64,000 nt of DNA from Alloascoidea africana (GCA_030581615.1 JAKTTT010000084.1:1-64000); one strand, 5' to 3'. Shown: positions 32,901 through 44,719, counted from the stretch's first letter. Made by a program: numbers and translations. Notes: generated by a model from the letters alone, not told the origin.

Positions 32901-34667
32901 CTTTGCTTTTGCTTCATATAACGGTTAGGGGATTTTGTTTTCCCTGGTAAAAAGCAGACTAGAACAAGTATTAAAAAAGGAGTGGAGGAGGTTTGCATCG
33001 AGACCTTTTGGAGAAAAGGAAACAATATCTTCTTATATGGATCTAATAAAACACCTGGTCTGCCGATAGTTAACCAAATAAGGAAACCATGTGCAAAGTT
33101 TGTGTTAATTAGCTTCTCCAAAAGAGTTTGGCAGCTGTGACTTAATCCTTCAATTAAACCAAAACAGGCCTGTTGCGTCCGTCAGGTCAAAAATATAGCT
33201 TCTACCACATATTTAAAAGATGCAACTGGAAAGTAATAAGTGTCGATGTGCTGAAGCACATGGCATGGAGGTGTGTTTTCATTCGCACCTTCAAAGGAGT
33301 CCATGAACCGCCTCTTTTTTTTTCTTTTTGGCATGTCTCCATGCGTACAAAATATTCTCAGTATGTATTGCAAGAATCGTAGATCTATATAAGATACGGA
33401 AGCGCCTAATTTTGTCAAATTGTTCAAGACCGCCAGTTTCCGAGTATCACGTTCCCTGGTGCGACTCAGCATTGGCCCAAAAAGCTGTGCGGCAAAGGGT
33501 CTCGCAGTGGACAGCGCGCGTATATCTGGGAACGGTCTGTTCTCCAACATCAAACAGTAGAATTTAGGGACAAATATCTGATAGAGTACGAAAGACATGA
33601 TTCTTCACACAAGTAAAGTTACGAAGAACGCCCATCCAGCATAATCGAAACAATGTTTGAGTCCATCTTCTTACAGCCACGCCAAGTATTGACAGCACAG
33701 ACCTGAGGTGCAAGTGTGATTTACTCCAGGTTGGAGAAATCTACCTTCACATGGTCAGCAGATCATAGAACATGTGGCTCACTTCTCGCCCTCTGGCCAT
33801 CCGAGATCTGGTTCCTCAAGACTCCATTCACCATAAATCCTGGCAAGAGCTTGGCGGGGGAAATCCCTCACAATATGTCATAAATAGTCCCAGTGTCAAG
33901 TTCAAGTATTTGAACAAAACATTTGCTCCATAATTTCTTAGCCTAGGCGGCAGCATGTTTGGAGTGTTGTGTCCCTCGATCTAACGACATTTCTCTGTTG
34001 ACTAGGCGGTTGTTCTATTTCCTTCCTCTGAAATGGCCCCAGAATCTATTTTCTCGTCTTTCGCAATCGCTTTAAGCCCGGAGCCTTGTTTGGATGTACG
34101 ATACTAACTCTACAATAATCATTCGCTCCCGCTAGAGACTCATTCGTCAGATGTTGAGCATGTGCCGGGTGTTCTTTTTGAAATCATTGAGACCAGGCAC
34201 AGTGTCTTGGAACTCTGTTGACGTCTGAATACTAGTCGGAAAGAGAACAGAGGATTGTCGATTCTAGAATGTGCTTAAAAACCGAGATAGAAATGGTTTC
34301 AATCAAGCTTTGGCAAGCAGAAGCTGAAGTTTGACCAAAGGTTTTTTAACTCTGCTCTGGGTCTGAAATGCTAATAGTGGTTGTTATGTGTCCTCCAAAG
34401 CATTTTTTTTTTCTTGCGCTGTCAAAGATTTTCAATAGGGTTACGATCCGGAGACATATCAGTGCCATGCTCTTGAAGTCGGCCTGTGGTCTTGATGCGT
34501 GTTCAGATACGATCATAGTCCTTGTAGATCTCTATAATCCCTTTCAATGATCCACAAATCCTTAGCTCTAAGATTCGAGTGTAAATGCCTGCCGCAAAGA
34601 AGTCCAGTCCCAGAGCGCAGTATTTCACCAACCCGTTCTCCAGGCTTATATCTCTTCCGGAGTTTTT
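32901..34667. other. Gene-poor stretch upstream of PHO89 copy A
   Basis: Includes the promoter of PHO89-A. The largest open frame (33182-33598 minus, 138 codons) has no recognisable domain and overlaps frames on the other strand. No CACGTG (Pho4 site) was found by eye in the 300 bp upstream of the ATG. Confidence 0.45.
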
Positions 34668-34924
34668 ATGCTTGTTCAGTTTTTTCCACTGTCCCAGATA
34701 CGGCATGTCTATATATTTGGGGAAAAGCTTTCGTGGCTTCACTTTCGCTCTTTCAACCCCGTAACCTGTATTCCTTGCAATTCATGTCACATTCAATTGG
34801 GGTGTGCTCAACTTTGCTGCCAGGTTCTTGTATCAAGCCCTCTTGTGTCCCAAGAACGATTTCATTCCTTATAAGGAATGTTTGTCAAAAGATCACAAAC
34901 AAATAGCCATATGAAAAAGAACCT
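34668..34924. repeat. Dispersed repeat, copy a
   Basis: This segment aligns, with many substitutions, to 42754-43021. Shared stretches include TTTTTTCCCACTGTCCC (one has an extra T), GGGGAAAA-CTTT-GTGGCTTC, CTGTATTCCTT (or TTGTATTCCTT) and GATCACA near the end. A further weaker match may extend the pair to about 35700-35830 versus 43160-43290 (AGAAAGTTTTGGTT). The family is not recognised; it is probably an old, silent interspersed element. Confidence 0.5.
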
Positions 34925-36842
34925 AAACTATTGTTTTCTAAGAACGATTTTATGAGCAGAATTTCAGATACTATGTTCTATACCCTCTTTTCGTTTATTT
35001 TTCTATGTCTACAGAATCCAATTCCATAAACACCAGCAGCACTCTTGCACCAAGAGAGGCACACTCGAATTTCCAAGCCTTTGATGGATTCTTCAATAAA
35101 TTCCAAGCGAGTCTCACAGCAAAAAGGTGGAAAGAGAGTCGAAAAGTTTGGGTTCTCTCACGGGAATGTTCGGTCTGCTTGACTGCTCATCGTCTACCTC
35201 GGCCTGTAGAATCTACAGGCTTTGGTATATTCTCCTTCGTTGGCATTTCTTTTGTGTAATGAAGCTCTGGAACTCTGCTAGTTACTCTCTCCTTGTCCCC
35301 AAGGGACACTCTACGATCTTATGGTCTAAGCAAGGCGTTAGGTGGTCACATTCGAATGCCATGTCCTTCTTCTAAGGACATCTCTTTGGTGACCAATCAA
35401 GCTCGAATCACTCAACTAGCCAAACCGAGTTTGAGGTATTTCTGCAAAAGGAGATCTGTCTCTGTGGAATATTGTTGCAATGTGGTCCTTGTTCACCGCT
35501 GCCTTAAGTCTTTTTCATTTCAGTACTTTCTGATTAATTTCTTCCAGGCGCCGCGAGAGGTGGTCTTCTGATTCGCGATAATGTTCAGGGTCAGTTCCCT
35601 GCTGGTATTCCCAGAAAGAATCTCCCCAAGACGGTATCAATGGGAAACAGAACATTTTGAACCATTGGCCAACACTTCATCTGAGCTGCAATGATTAGAC
35701 CTTTTATTGCAGGCAGAAAGTTTTGGTTCTTGGCGAAAGCTTGTAGTTGAAACTGAATTTCTAACACAATCCTAAATTTCTAAAAGCCAAGCTTTCAAAT
35801 CCAGAATAGAGTTTGAAGCATGAGCGGAAGACTTTGAGGTAGTTCGTTAGCCTGAAAGCTATCAGTTAATTGATGATGTAACGGATGGTACTGGCAAGGA
35901 AAGCTAACACTAAAGCTGTTTCGAACGCCAAGCTCAGATATTCGCTAAATAAATTGATGATGGGAATTTCAAAAATAAGATGCAAAGTTTAGAGGCATAG
36001 ATAATCTATAGTAGAGAGGAACAATATGCAATCATTCACAGAGAATTTTGTAGTAGAAAAAATGGTAAACAAGTGCTCTTCGTACAGGAGAAAATAAACA
36101 GATGAGAGTGACAGTCGCTTCTGATCTTGGAGCTAGGAAAACCTATTTTAGCCTTTTCTTTTCTTTTGAATTTTTTTATGTGTGCATATATCTCTTGCTT
36201 GGCTCAAAAACGGCAATTAACCCTCGAGACATCTTTCCTTAATGGGATAATTAGAATAAAGGGTCAACCAATCTTCAAGCTTTTGCCTGGCATGTGTAAG
36301 ACAGATTTGAATACATCGGCACCGTACTGAACAATGTAGTGAACCTCCGAGCTTCTCGGAAATTTGTTGTGTCTCTATCTTTTGTCCCATATCCAACAAT
36401 CAATATACAGGAAAAGGAAATACCTGCAAAGTGAAAAAAATCCCGTGAGGTCATTCTTCTAGAATCAAGTCGTGAAAGAGGCTCACCAGCAGATATCCAA
36501 ACCTGTGAAACAGAATATTAAAAAAGTCGACAAAGTATCTATACATCTCTTTTTTTCATATACACTTTCTCTAAACGAATCGCAATATACTCCCTGAGCA
36601 TGTGCTGAAAAATATAGCACACGATAAGCATGAGTATCTCAAGATCCGCTTCAAGCTTTGATTTAGAGTGTAAATATTTCCTTCATCATCAAAGGCCGAG
36701 AAGAATATAAAAGGATGTGGAGAGGTGCGCCCAATCGAGGTCTTGTGTTTTTGAAAACCATCTCTTATCCATCTGGTACTGTTAGTTCTTGGGTTTCAAT
36801 TTCTTTGTTGCACTCAGTAAGAAATAGTAGCTCTATATCAAG
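34925..36842. other. Gene-poor stretch with PHO89-B promoter at its right end
   Basis: Minus-strand codons around 35500-35650 look coding-like (GDSFWEYQQGTDPEHYRES, then DHLSRRLEEINQKVL) but are interrupted, and I do not recognise them. A canonical TATAAAAGG lies at 36706-36714, about 130 bp before the PHO89-B start. Confidence 0.4.
36706..36714 (+). promoter_or_regulatory. TATA box of PHO89 copy B
   Basis: TATAAAAGG about 130 bp upstream of the ATG at 36843, a normal distance for a regulated yeast promoter. Confidence 0.55.
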
Positions 36843-38609
36843 ATGGTATACGCTATTCATGACTTGGACTACATATTCGCAATAGCTATGCTATTTGCAT
36901 TTCTGGATGCTTGGAATATTGGTGCCAATGACGTTGCAAACTCATTTGCAACTTCGGTATCATCAAGGGCCTTAAAGTACTGGCAGGCAATGATTCTCGC
37001 TGGCATATGTGAGTTTCTAGGGGCGGTCCTCGCTGGCTCCAGAGTCTCAGACACAATCAGAAACAAAATCATCGACGTCGATTTGTTTGATGATGATCCG
37101 ACTGTTTTGATGCTTGCAATGGCTTGTGCGCTCATTGGCTCTTCACTTTGGCTAACAGTCGCTACCAAAATTGGTGCTCCTGTTTCTACTACTCATTCAA
37201 TGGTTGGCGCGATAATTGGAACTGGAATTGCTGCTCACGGTGCTGCAAAAGGAGTTCGTTGGGGATGGAATGGTTTCGCCAAAATTGTTGCGTCCTGGTT
37301 CATTGCACCAGCTGTAGCTGGAGGATTTGCTTCGGTTTTATTTTTGATTACAAAGTTTGCGGTTCTCGAGCGAGCAACTCCCCTCAGAAATGCTTTTTTC
37401 ACTATTCCATTCTACTTCTTTGTAACTTTTGGAGTCTTAACTATGGTTATTGTGTGGAAAGGCGCTCCAAACCTGAAACTCGATAAGTTGTCCGACGGAG
37501 CAGTTATAGGAAGCATTCTTGGAGTTGGTGCAGTATCAGTGATCCTCTATTTTGTCTTCTGGTATCCGTACCTATACAGGCGCTTGGTATTAGAAGATTG
37601 GACTCTGAAGAAGTTTGATATCATTCAAGGTCCCTTGCTCTGGTTTCGCGGTCCAGTCCCTCCAATGCCAGAAGGAGCCAAAAAGCAAGTTGTTATCGAC
37701 TATTATGAAGGACATAGAACTGCTGCTGAGCAAGAGGTGGCTCTGAAGGCCGGCGCTGCTGGCGTAGTAGAACAGAATCCTCATGAGATTCATGAACATT
37801 TTGTGCAAGATAATGCTTCCGAAGATATTGAAAAGGCAAAACTAGAAAATGCTTCGTCAGTGAATTTGTCTCTTACTCGCACGTCAAACTTGGAACAGGT
37901 TGAGAAATTTGATTTTAGAAAAGCACTGGTTACGCCACGTCTCTGGCCTTTGATGTGCTGGAAGGCAGTTTCACATGGATTTACAGTGGATGTCATTAGC
38001 GAACAAAACAAGAAATCGGTTTTAGCTGGAGATATTCAAGATATGCATCGCAGAGCGGCAAAATATGACAACAAGACTGAGCATTTGTACACTTTGTTAC
38101 AGGCAGTCACAGCCTGTACCGCTTCTTTTGCCCATGGCTCGAATGATATTTCTAATGCTTGTAGCCCTCTTTCTACAATATACTTGATTTGGACCTCAAA
38201 CACAATTGCAAAAAAGTCCGATGTTCCGGTGTGGGTTCTATGTTACACAGCTGGAGCTCTCGTTATTGGGTTATGTACCTACGGCTACAATATCATGAGG
38301 AATCTGGGTAATCGACTTACCTTGCAATCACCTTCGAGAGGTTTTTCTATGGAGCTGGGTGCGGCAATTACTACCATCTTGGCTACTAGACTAAGCTTAC
38401 CAGTTTCTACAACCATGTCTATCGTTGGAGCAGTAGTGTTTGTTGGTCTCTGCAACAAAGATGTTAAAGCAGTTAACTGGCGAATGGTAGCTTGGTGTTA
38501 CTTGGGATGGATTCTCACCTTACCTTGCGCAGGACTAATTGGTGGTATAATCATGGGTATCATCTTGAATGCTCCACATTATGGCATGGAATATGAATTG
38601 ACGCATTGA
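36843..38609 (+). CDS. PHO89: Na+/phosphate symporter PHO89 family, copy B
   Basis: A 588-residue paralogue of copy A with the same paired signatures (FLDAWNIGANDVANSFATSV, FAHGSNDISNACSPL) and long identical membrane segments. It reads KIGAPVSTTHSMVGA and SLPVSTTMSIVG where copy A reads SIVGG and SLPVSTSMSIVG. The central cytosolic loop (about residues 310-365) is unrelated in sequence to that of copy A and is rich in Glu, Asn and Ser. In such transporters this loop is where sorting and ubiquitination signals usually sit, so the pair may differ in regulation more than in transport. Divergently arranged with copy A; an inverted duplication is the simplest origin. A TATA box is present at 36706. 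Confidence 0.94.
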   Translation: MVYAIHDLDYIFAIAMLFAFLDAWNIGANDVANSFATSVSSRALKYWQAMILAGICEFLGAVLAGSRVSDTIRNKIIDVDLFDDDPTVLMLAMACALIGSSLWLTVATKIGAPVSTTHSMVGAIIGTGIAAHGAAKGVRWGWNGFAKIVASWFIAPAVAGGFASVLFLITKFAVLERATPLRNAFFTIPFYFFVTFGVLTMVIVWKGAPNLKLDKLSDGAVIGSILGVGAVSVILYFVFWYPYLYRRLVLEDWTLKKFDIIQGPLLWFRGPVPPMPEGAKKQVVIDYYEGHRTAAEQEVALKAGAAGVVEQNPHEIHEHFVQDNASEDIEKAKLENASSVNLSLTRTSNLEQVEKFDFRKALVTPRLWPLMCWKAVSHGFTVDVISEQNKKSVLAGDIQDMHRRAAKYDNKTEHLYTLLQAVTACTASFAHGSNDISNACSPLSTIYLIWTSNTIAKKSDVPVWVLCYTAGALVIGLCTYGYNIMRNLGNRLTLQSPSRGFSMELGAAITTILATRLSLPVSTTMSIVGAVVFVGLCNKDVKAVNWRMVAWCYLGWILTLPCAGLIGGIIMGIILNAPHYGMEYELTH

Positions 38610-39146
38610 ACAGTGAGCAAGATGTTGTCGAAAGCACTTTTTGATCCATGTCAACATATTCTTTTAGTTTGCTAAGCAAGCATGCAACTTTTAAAATCTG
38701 TCTTACAAAAAGATGATTTTATCTCTAATCTCCCCTCACCTCTTACATAACTTTTCATTTTCAGTACACCCTATTTTAAAACGAATATGCTTATCGAGTT
38801 ACAGACTCCCCCAAAACGATCAAGCGTTTTTGTTTTTAAAATTCCACCATCTTTTATTTTGATCATATGAATTTCCATTAGTTGATTAGAAAGTCTTGTC
38901 TTATAAGTAAAGTATCGCATATTTGTTTTCAATGGTGACTTATCTAGAACAGTATATTCGGTTTCGTACACCAAAGAATTTATGGTAGTTTAATACACAG
39001 TCAACAATGATAATCCTAAAATAGAGTCTGGGTGCATAGGAATAGCATTCTAAATAGCAGAAAGGTATGGTTTTTCATTTTCATCGTGCATAATTTTTGG
39101 TCATAAAATTTATAACAATAACATCCAAAACCTAGAATTCAACATC
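38610..39146. other. Intergenic between PHO89-B and the Myb/SANT-like gene (convergent)
   Basis: AT-rich 3' flanks of two convergent genes; nothing else is seen. Confidence 0.5.
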
Positions 39147-40702
39147 TCACCCAGCTCCTTCCGCATCTCTTTGGCCAGAATAGTGCTTCACATACCAGAG
39201 TCTCAAGAATCTCTCTAATAGCAAGTCATCTTCAAATCCCATCACTATTTGTGCCAGTGAGCATTTAACATCATCCTGGAGAAGACAAAGGTTGAATAAC
39301 ATTTCCCAGGTGAGGTGGTTTTTATGATAAAGATCTTCAAGCCTTCTGATAAAGCGAACCAAAAGAATTTGCTCATCATAAATAAGGGAAGAGCCCCTGT
39401 GGAATGGTAAAGAGGCCTCGGACGGAATAGATGAAACGCTTGAACAAGAACGGACATTCAGGGAAGTCTCGCCGCTCCACACTATGCATGGATTGGAAGT
39501 TTGAGTGTGCAATTCCATTTGGCTTACACTGCAATCGTTCTCCCTATAACTAACAGTGCTGCCAGCATTTGGTTGAAGTTCGTCTTTCTTTCCTCCCGGG
39601 TCCATTAAAGCAACATTAGACGTATATCCTGCGCGGCATTGGTTGCAATCCTCTTTTCTTCTAGCATGCTCAAGTTTATCTGAGCTATTCGTACGGTGTT
39701 TGTGCGATGACTTCAAGTCAGAAAAACTATGCGACTCTTCCCTATCTGACCTTTTCTTTGATGAGATATAAGCATCGAAAATAGGGGCTAGACGTGGAAT
39801 GAGTGGATGGGATCCAGTTTTAAATCTAGATGCATCAGGGTTATTCTATTTGCAGTATTGTCCAACGCTCTTCCTTCCAAGGATAGGAAGTGCAAAGATC
39901 AAAATTGTTAACATTTCCTTGAAGCCAAGCTTTGTCCAATTTGAGGGTTTCGGGAATAACTTACCACGAGGTAGGCTTTCCATGCTTCTTCAGAACCTTT
40001 AAAGCAACAGGTTTCCTCGTCCCATAATATTCCGCATTTGCCATGACATTCACCTTCATTTGTTTCTTTGCAATGGTTCTTTGTGCAGTTGGAGTTATTG
40101 CACTGCTGTACAAGCCTCAACCAAGAAAAGTACTGTTTTTTCAATTCTGAAAATCGATTCTTGACTTGCTTTTCTGTTGCGGGTTTTCCAAAGCAGCTAT
40201 TGGCAGCTTTTGTGGCATTAATCCAAACTTTTTTCTCAAAGATGTTATTTGCTCTGCGGTTACCACGCGAGATTTCCAAAATGAGTGAATCAGCTAAGAG
40301 CTTGTCTTTCTCTGGTGTCCACAGTATTGGTTTGCTACGCGAATGGGAATTTAAAGCCAATGGCGAATTGGTATGAATATTGGATTCTATCGAGACATTC
40401 CTTTGAGATAAATGGCCTTGAAGCCCCGATCTGGATGTGTGCACATTGGTAGAGAATGTTTCATCAGGAATTGTATAGCTTGCTTCATTGCCACTCGCAC
40501 TAGAAGATATCGGATGGTGTAAGTGGTATTTATCTGAAGCCAAATGCTCATAGTCTACTGGTCTCCCTTGAGAGTTGGAAAAAATAGATCTGCTTCCTCT
40601 GTTGTTCCTTTCAATTGAATTGTTACCACTTTCTTCCATTGTTTGATTGCTATCGTGAATCTGGTGGCCACCTTCAAATGACGAGGAAAGCTGCCTCCAC
40701 AT
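39147..40702 (-). CDS. Myb/SANT-like DNA-binding protein with Cys-rich insertion (two exons)
   Basis: Exon 1 is 40702-39965 and exon 2 is 39845-39147; the 119-nt intron starts GTAAGT and ends TAG, giving 478 residues. The splice is supported because it joins EEAWKAYLV to NNPDASRFK, the expected end of a Myb_DNA-bind_3-type domain. The domain starts at ILWTPEKDKLLADSLI (~127) and continues with VKNRFSELKKQYFSWL. Where relatives have a short turn before WDEET, this protein has ~20 extra residues with C201, C206, C211, C219 and C223 and two histidines, suggesting metal binding. The Ser/Asn-rich N-terminus and a C-terminal helical block (YDEQILLVRFIRRLED to RLWYVKHY) are unknown. A nuclear regulator or domesticated transposon factor is likely; targets are unknown. 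Confidence 0.82.
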
Positions 40703-42753
40703 TTCATGAACCTGCTTCAGAAATGTAACAGGTGTAAAACAGGAATATGAGAAATATATATTCTTGAGTGAATCATCTAGAACTGTTTAACAAAAGTGAC
40801 CTAGTGTTCGGGTCTCATTCAGGTTTACGGTTATTCTTGTTTTGCTTTAGCAAAAAGAGTTTTCTTCCTTCATGCCACACTTTTTTCCAATGTATCATCT
40901 TGTATCAAAGTCGATCGCGAAGCAGTGTATATGGATCTTATTTGAAGTGTTCTAAAAGTATGTCACCTTTTTAAGATGAAGAGAATTGGGCTATTGAGAG
41001 TATAGAGCTGGCTTATGATATGCCAAAATAAGGAAGAGTGGAAAATGCATCCACAGTTTTTCGTAAAGTTGTTGAATTTATGATAAGCTTTAAATAATTT
41101 ATGGTAAAATCCACTGTCTCCCTAGAGTTTGCGCTTTGTGTAGACACCACAAAATAAAAATCAAACCAAATACAGAAATTTTTACAAAATCTCAATGCAA
41201 GTTAAAAGATTATAACCATTGAAAACAACAAGGATGATCAATCTAGTATCAGCTCAAATACAATATCGCAGACTCCACCCTCCCTAAACTTAAAGAGATC
41301 TGAAATTATCATTCACTGGAGTAATTGTAAATGTTAGATTGGAAGAAAGAAAAAGGGAAAGCGTACAAGATGGTGATACTAATACGGGCAGCCAAGGTGC
41401 ATTATTTGGTATACGCTTCTGTCCTTCAGAAGATAGACTGCATTACATTCGGCTAGCCGGCATTTTCCGCACGTATCATCTGAAGAGTGCAGACGGGCCA
41501 AAGTTCCCGTTAGACCGCTAAGACTATAGGATTTGACAAGGACAGGAAAGTCTTGTTCACTCTGGAATCTCAGAGGGCGATAGACATTGCGCTTGCGCCT
41601 AACACTGATTCGTCAAACTGCTAGGCAAATTGGAAACTTGATCCTAAGACTTAAACATAGTACAGAAAATAATCAGAGGAAATAAGGCTCATTCAAAAGT
41701 TGGTCATGTTTCGTCATTTTTCTGAAAGGACAAAGAATTGGTATTGTAATGGTTTTCCTTGGGAGATAAAGAACGATAGTTGGAGTCTTGTAGCCTACCC
41801 GATGAGAGAAATTTAATTCAAGAAAAGTCCTTTTTACGCCCATAAGTCGGCTTATCTAACTACACCGTTTTCGTCACTGGATCGACCAACGGGCCCACAT
41901 GTTGCAAACTCACTACCTCCCTACTCTGGGGCTCTTTCAACCAAAGTATTTCAGGCGTGTTCCCGGCACCGGAAAATTAGAGACTTGAGTTCTGAATCCG
42001 GCCTATACCCTAGTCTTTTGTGCTCTTTGAGTGGGAGGTGGTACTGCTGGAGAGCTGAGTTTCAAGAGCTCACCTTGTTTATGTTTCTCACATTCCGTTC
42101 CTGTTTCGGTGTTTTTACCACTTTGGGCAATTCCGAACTGCGTTAAGTTATCGTGCTTGGGATTTCGCACCTGCATTCGTACCCTTCCAGTTTTCCTGAG
42201 GAATCTTTTACATGTGACAACTGCCGTGCTGGCTCCCGCTCAAAAGTTGTACTTGAAAGGAGTTTATTGGTTTTGGTTTGCTGGGTCGAGCTCTCAAAGC
42301 AAGCTCTTTGTTTTGATTGACCACCTCAATGTTGGTCTCAATTGATTTTCTCTTATGCGATGAGTAACCTCATTAGTAGCGACATACATCTGAGTGAACA
42401 CCTGGGTCACTACAAACATCATATCAAGCATAAGCAGGAAAAAGGGCAGCTTATTATTAACTATCTACAATGTTGTATTTCACCTTCCAAATGTCCCAAA
42501 ATTGTTGAAGCCAGTGGTGTTCTCAGCCGATTAGAAAGGCAAATAGACCTACGGTTACAAATCATCAACTATGTAAGAGGCATCTGCTCTCTTTTCAAAA
42601 CTGGGAACTGGGTAAAACTGGACCCCATGAGCTCTGGAAATATCAGAGCATTGCGTGAGAAAGGTTTTCCAGTTTGCTTGTTTGAACAACAACTAGATTA
42701 TTGCAGTCGTTTGCCAGACCCTTGGCGCTTAAATCCCTTGCTGAATTTTTGAG
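40703..42753. other. Gene-poor stretch
   Basis: Open frames at 42031-42345 and 42342-42752 (plus, 104 and 136 codons) show no recognisable motif. They directly abut a dispersed repeat and could be part of the same old element. Confidence 0.4.
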
Positions 42754-43021
42754 TGCGTTTGGTTTTTTCCCACTGTCCCCGAAGCGATAAGTCTAGATCC
42801 TAGGGGAAAACTTTTGTGGCTTCTATTTGCTTTTTCAATTTCATAACTTGTATTCCTTATAATTCGTGGCATATTCAACCGAGTTGGGTCCGATCTTGCT
42901 GCTAGTTTCTTGTCTCATGAATTGTTGAGGTCAATAATTCCATTCCGTATATCTACGGAACTTGTCACAAGGATCTTTTGCCAAATGATCACATAATTAA
43001 GTAACTAAATAAAAAATGACC
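42754..43021. repeat. Dispersed repeat, copy b
   Basis: Direct-orientation partner of 34668-34924, with which it shares TTTTTTCCCACTGTCCC-like, GTGGCTTC and TTCCTT blocks and the final GATCACA. It is strongly diverged, so the element is old. No coding sequence is recognised. Confidence 0.5.
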
Positions 43022-43524
43022 TACAAAACAATAGAGAATATCGTTTTCTGAAAGAAGTGATGAACAAAAATGTAGATATTACGTTCTGCATTATTCCGAT
43101 AACAGTAAAAATTTTGGTTCATCAGTCATCACAACAACTCGCCTGGTCCTAAAGCACTAGAGACATGGTTAAGTAGAAAGTTTTGGTTGCTGTGCAAAGT
43201 GGGTTATATGCGGTAGAGATTGAACTTGTTAGTATTCTAAATCTCTAGATAGATTAAACCAAACTTTTCGATTCAGGAAAGAGTCAAGAAATATGTGTCT
43301 CAGGGGCTACTACAAAAGAATCTATTTTTACTTTTCTCCCGCTAGTTCTTGTTAAATCTAAATGTATGCAATTTCTCCAAAGCATTTGCATCATGGTTTG
43401 GTATCAATTGTGCGGAAATTGGTTTGCCTCTTTTTGCTTTCATTGTCCTTGGAAATACAATCTGTTGTCTCTAGCAACGGTTCATTATTTTATAAAATTT
43501 ATGTTTTAGTATATGTGTTCACGT
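43022..43524. other. Non-coding stretch between repeat copy b and the pogo-like element
   Basis: AT-rich, with a weak match (43160-43290) to 35700-35830. No gene is seen. Confidence 0.4.
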
Positions 43525-44601
43525 CGCTGTTATGGGTGTAGACGGGACAAGCATGCAGCTCGCTTTCACAACTTTTCAATATTTAGCATTTATCTAAAAC
43601 GAAAAATATAAAGCACTACTCGATATTAGTCTCATCAGATTCTCCAGTCATTCCTATATCTTTTGTACATATCTGAGAGTCATGTCCTGGCTTTTCGCAA
43701 GTACCACAGCGGCAAATAGTCCAGTGGTCTCTCTTGATAAACCTCCACATTATCGCCTTTCCTGAGCTACCTGGACATCGGTGTCCTTAAGATCCAGTAA
43801 ACTCTAAGAATTGTATACAGTGAAAGCTCTTTTTTGCCATATCTGTGTATTTACTTTCCTTTGACGTTTGCAAAGCTTTTCAGTTGCCTTGCAAGTGATG
43901 TTCTGTTAAAAAAACACCATAGCCATCTCATGCATAAAGGACTGAGTGTTTTTAGCAGTGTGATCAATCGCATTATAAATTGGTGTTGGAGAGTTTTTTG
44001 ATTATTGATATTTGCTCTTTATTGTAGACAGATTGAGATGGAACTAGCGGTTGTGGTGCAAGGAGACCCAAAATCATGCTTTTTGTGGGCATCAATTGCC
44101 AACCTTCAATATTTGCCCTTTTCTTGCCCAAATATATAGCATAAAAATTTAACCCCTATTAAGAGTGATAGTGGCATTAGCCCATCCATTTTTAATAAAC
44201 TTGGTAGCATAAGGACGCGGTATATTGCGCTTTGTATATCGCTTTTCAGGGCTTCCTGTGAGTCGAATGATCATACCTTCAACAGCCTGGGAACAAATAC
44301 TTAAGCTGATAGGTTTATAATAAGCTCTACCAAAGCCCTGTCTTTTTACTCAAGTCAATTTCTTCAAATTGGTTGTGGAAATCGGCTTGAGTGCTTCCTC
44401 CATTCTGCTCGACTGACAGAGAGAGGATGTCAGCGGCCTTTTGAATACGAAGTCTTGGGTCTCATTAGATGGTCTGGAGAGCAAGTATTACTTTGAATTT
44501 TACTGCTTTATGGGAATTGTTGCGTGGCCGTTTAAAGCAAATAGTTAATTGAAGTTGTAAAAGTGAACCTTATGCTTATCTGGACCCCACACATAACAGT
44601 G
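43525..44601 (-). mobile_element. Old pogo/Fot1-like element, DDE-less, with degraded inverted ends
   Basis: The left end reads CGCTGTTATGGGTGTAGACG and the right end, read on the minus strand, CACTGTTATGTGTGGGGTCC. Both continue into TTCAC(T)TTTACAACTT-like sequence, so these are degraded terminal inverted repeats. At 43621-44080 the minus strand matches, base for base with many changes, the C-terminal part of the younger element at 44687-45796 (zinc-knuckle and YKAVDKIVKGTQSFMH regions). Near 44470-44380 the minus strand reads DPRLRIQKAADI, the psq-type helix-turn-helix. The DDE catalytic core is not visible between them. The terminal sequences match those of the 164-bp MITE at 10951, so this is their common family. 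Confidence 0.65.
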
Positions 44602-44686
44602 AAGTTTTATTTTAGCGTTACTTTTTTACCAATCAAGCCTGTGACTGGTTTGAGTTTATACTCCATGAATGTTCCTGTTATGTATA

Positions 44687-44719
44687 ACGTAGTTCACATG
44701 CGAGCGGACCACCTTTCAC
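44687..44719 (+). repeat. Left terminal inverted repeat of the 1110-bp element
   Basis: 33 bp, identical to the inverse of 45764-45796. It begins right after a TA target duplication. Confidence 0.95.

Noticed and set aside
36843-38609. CUG-Ser codon use
   Set aside because: CTG codons fall at conserved leucine positions in PHO89, so the standard code fits.
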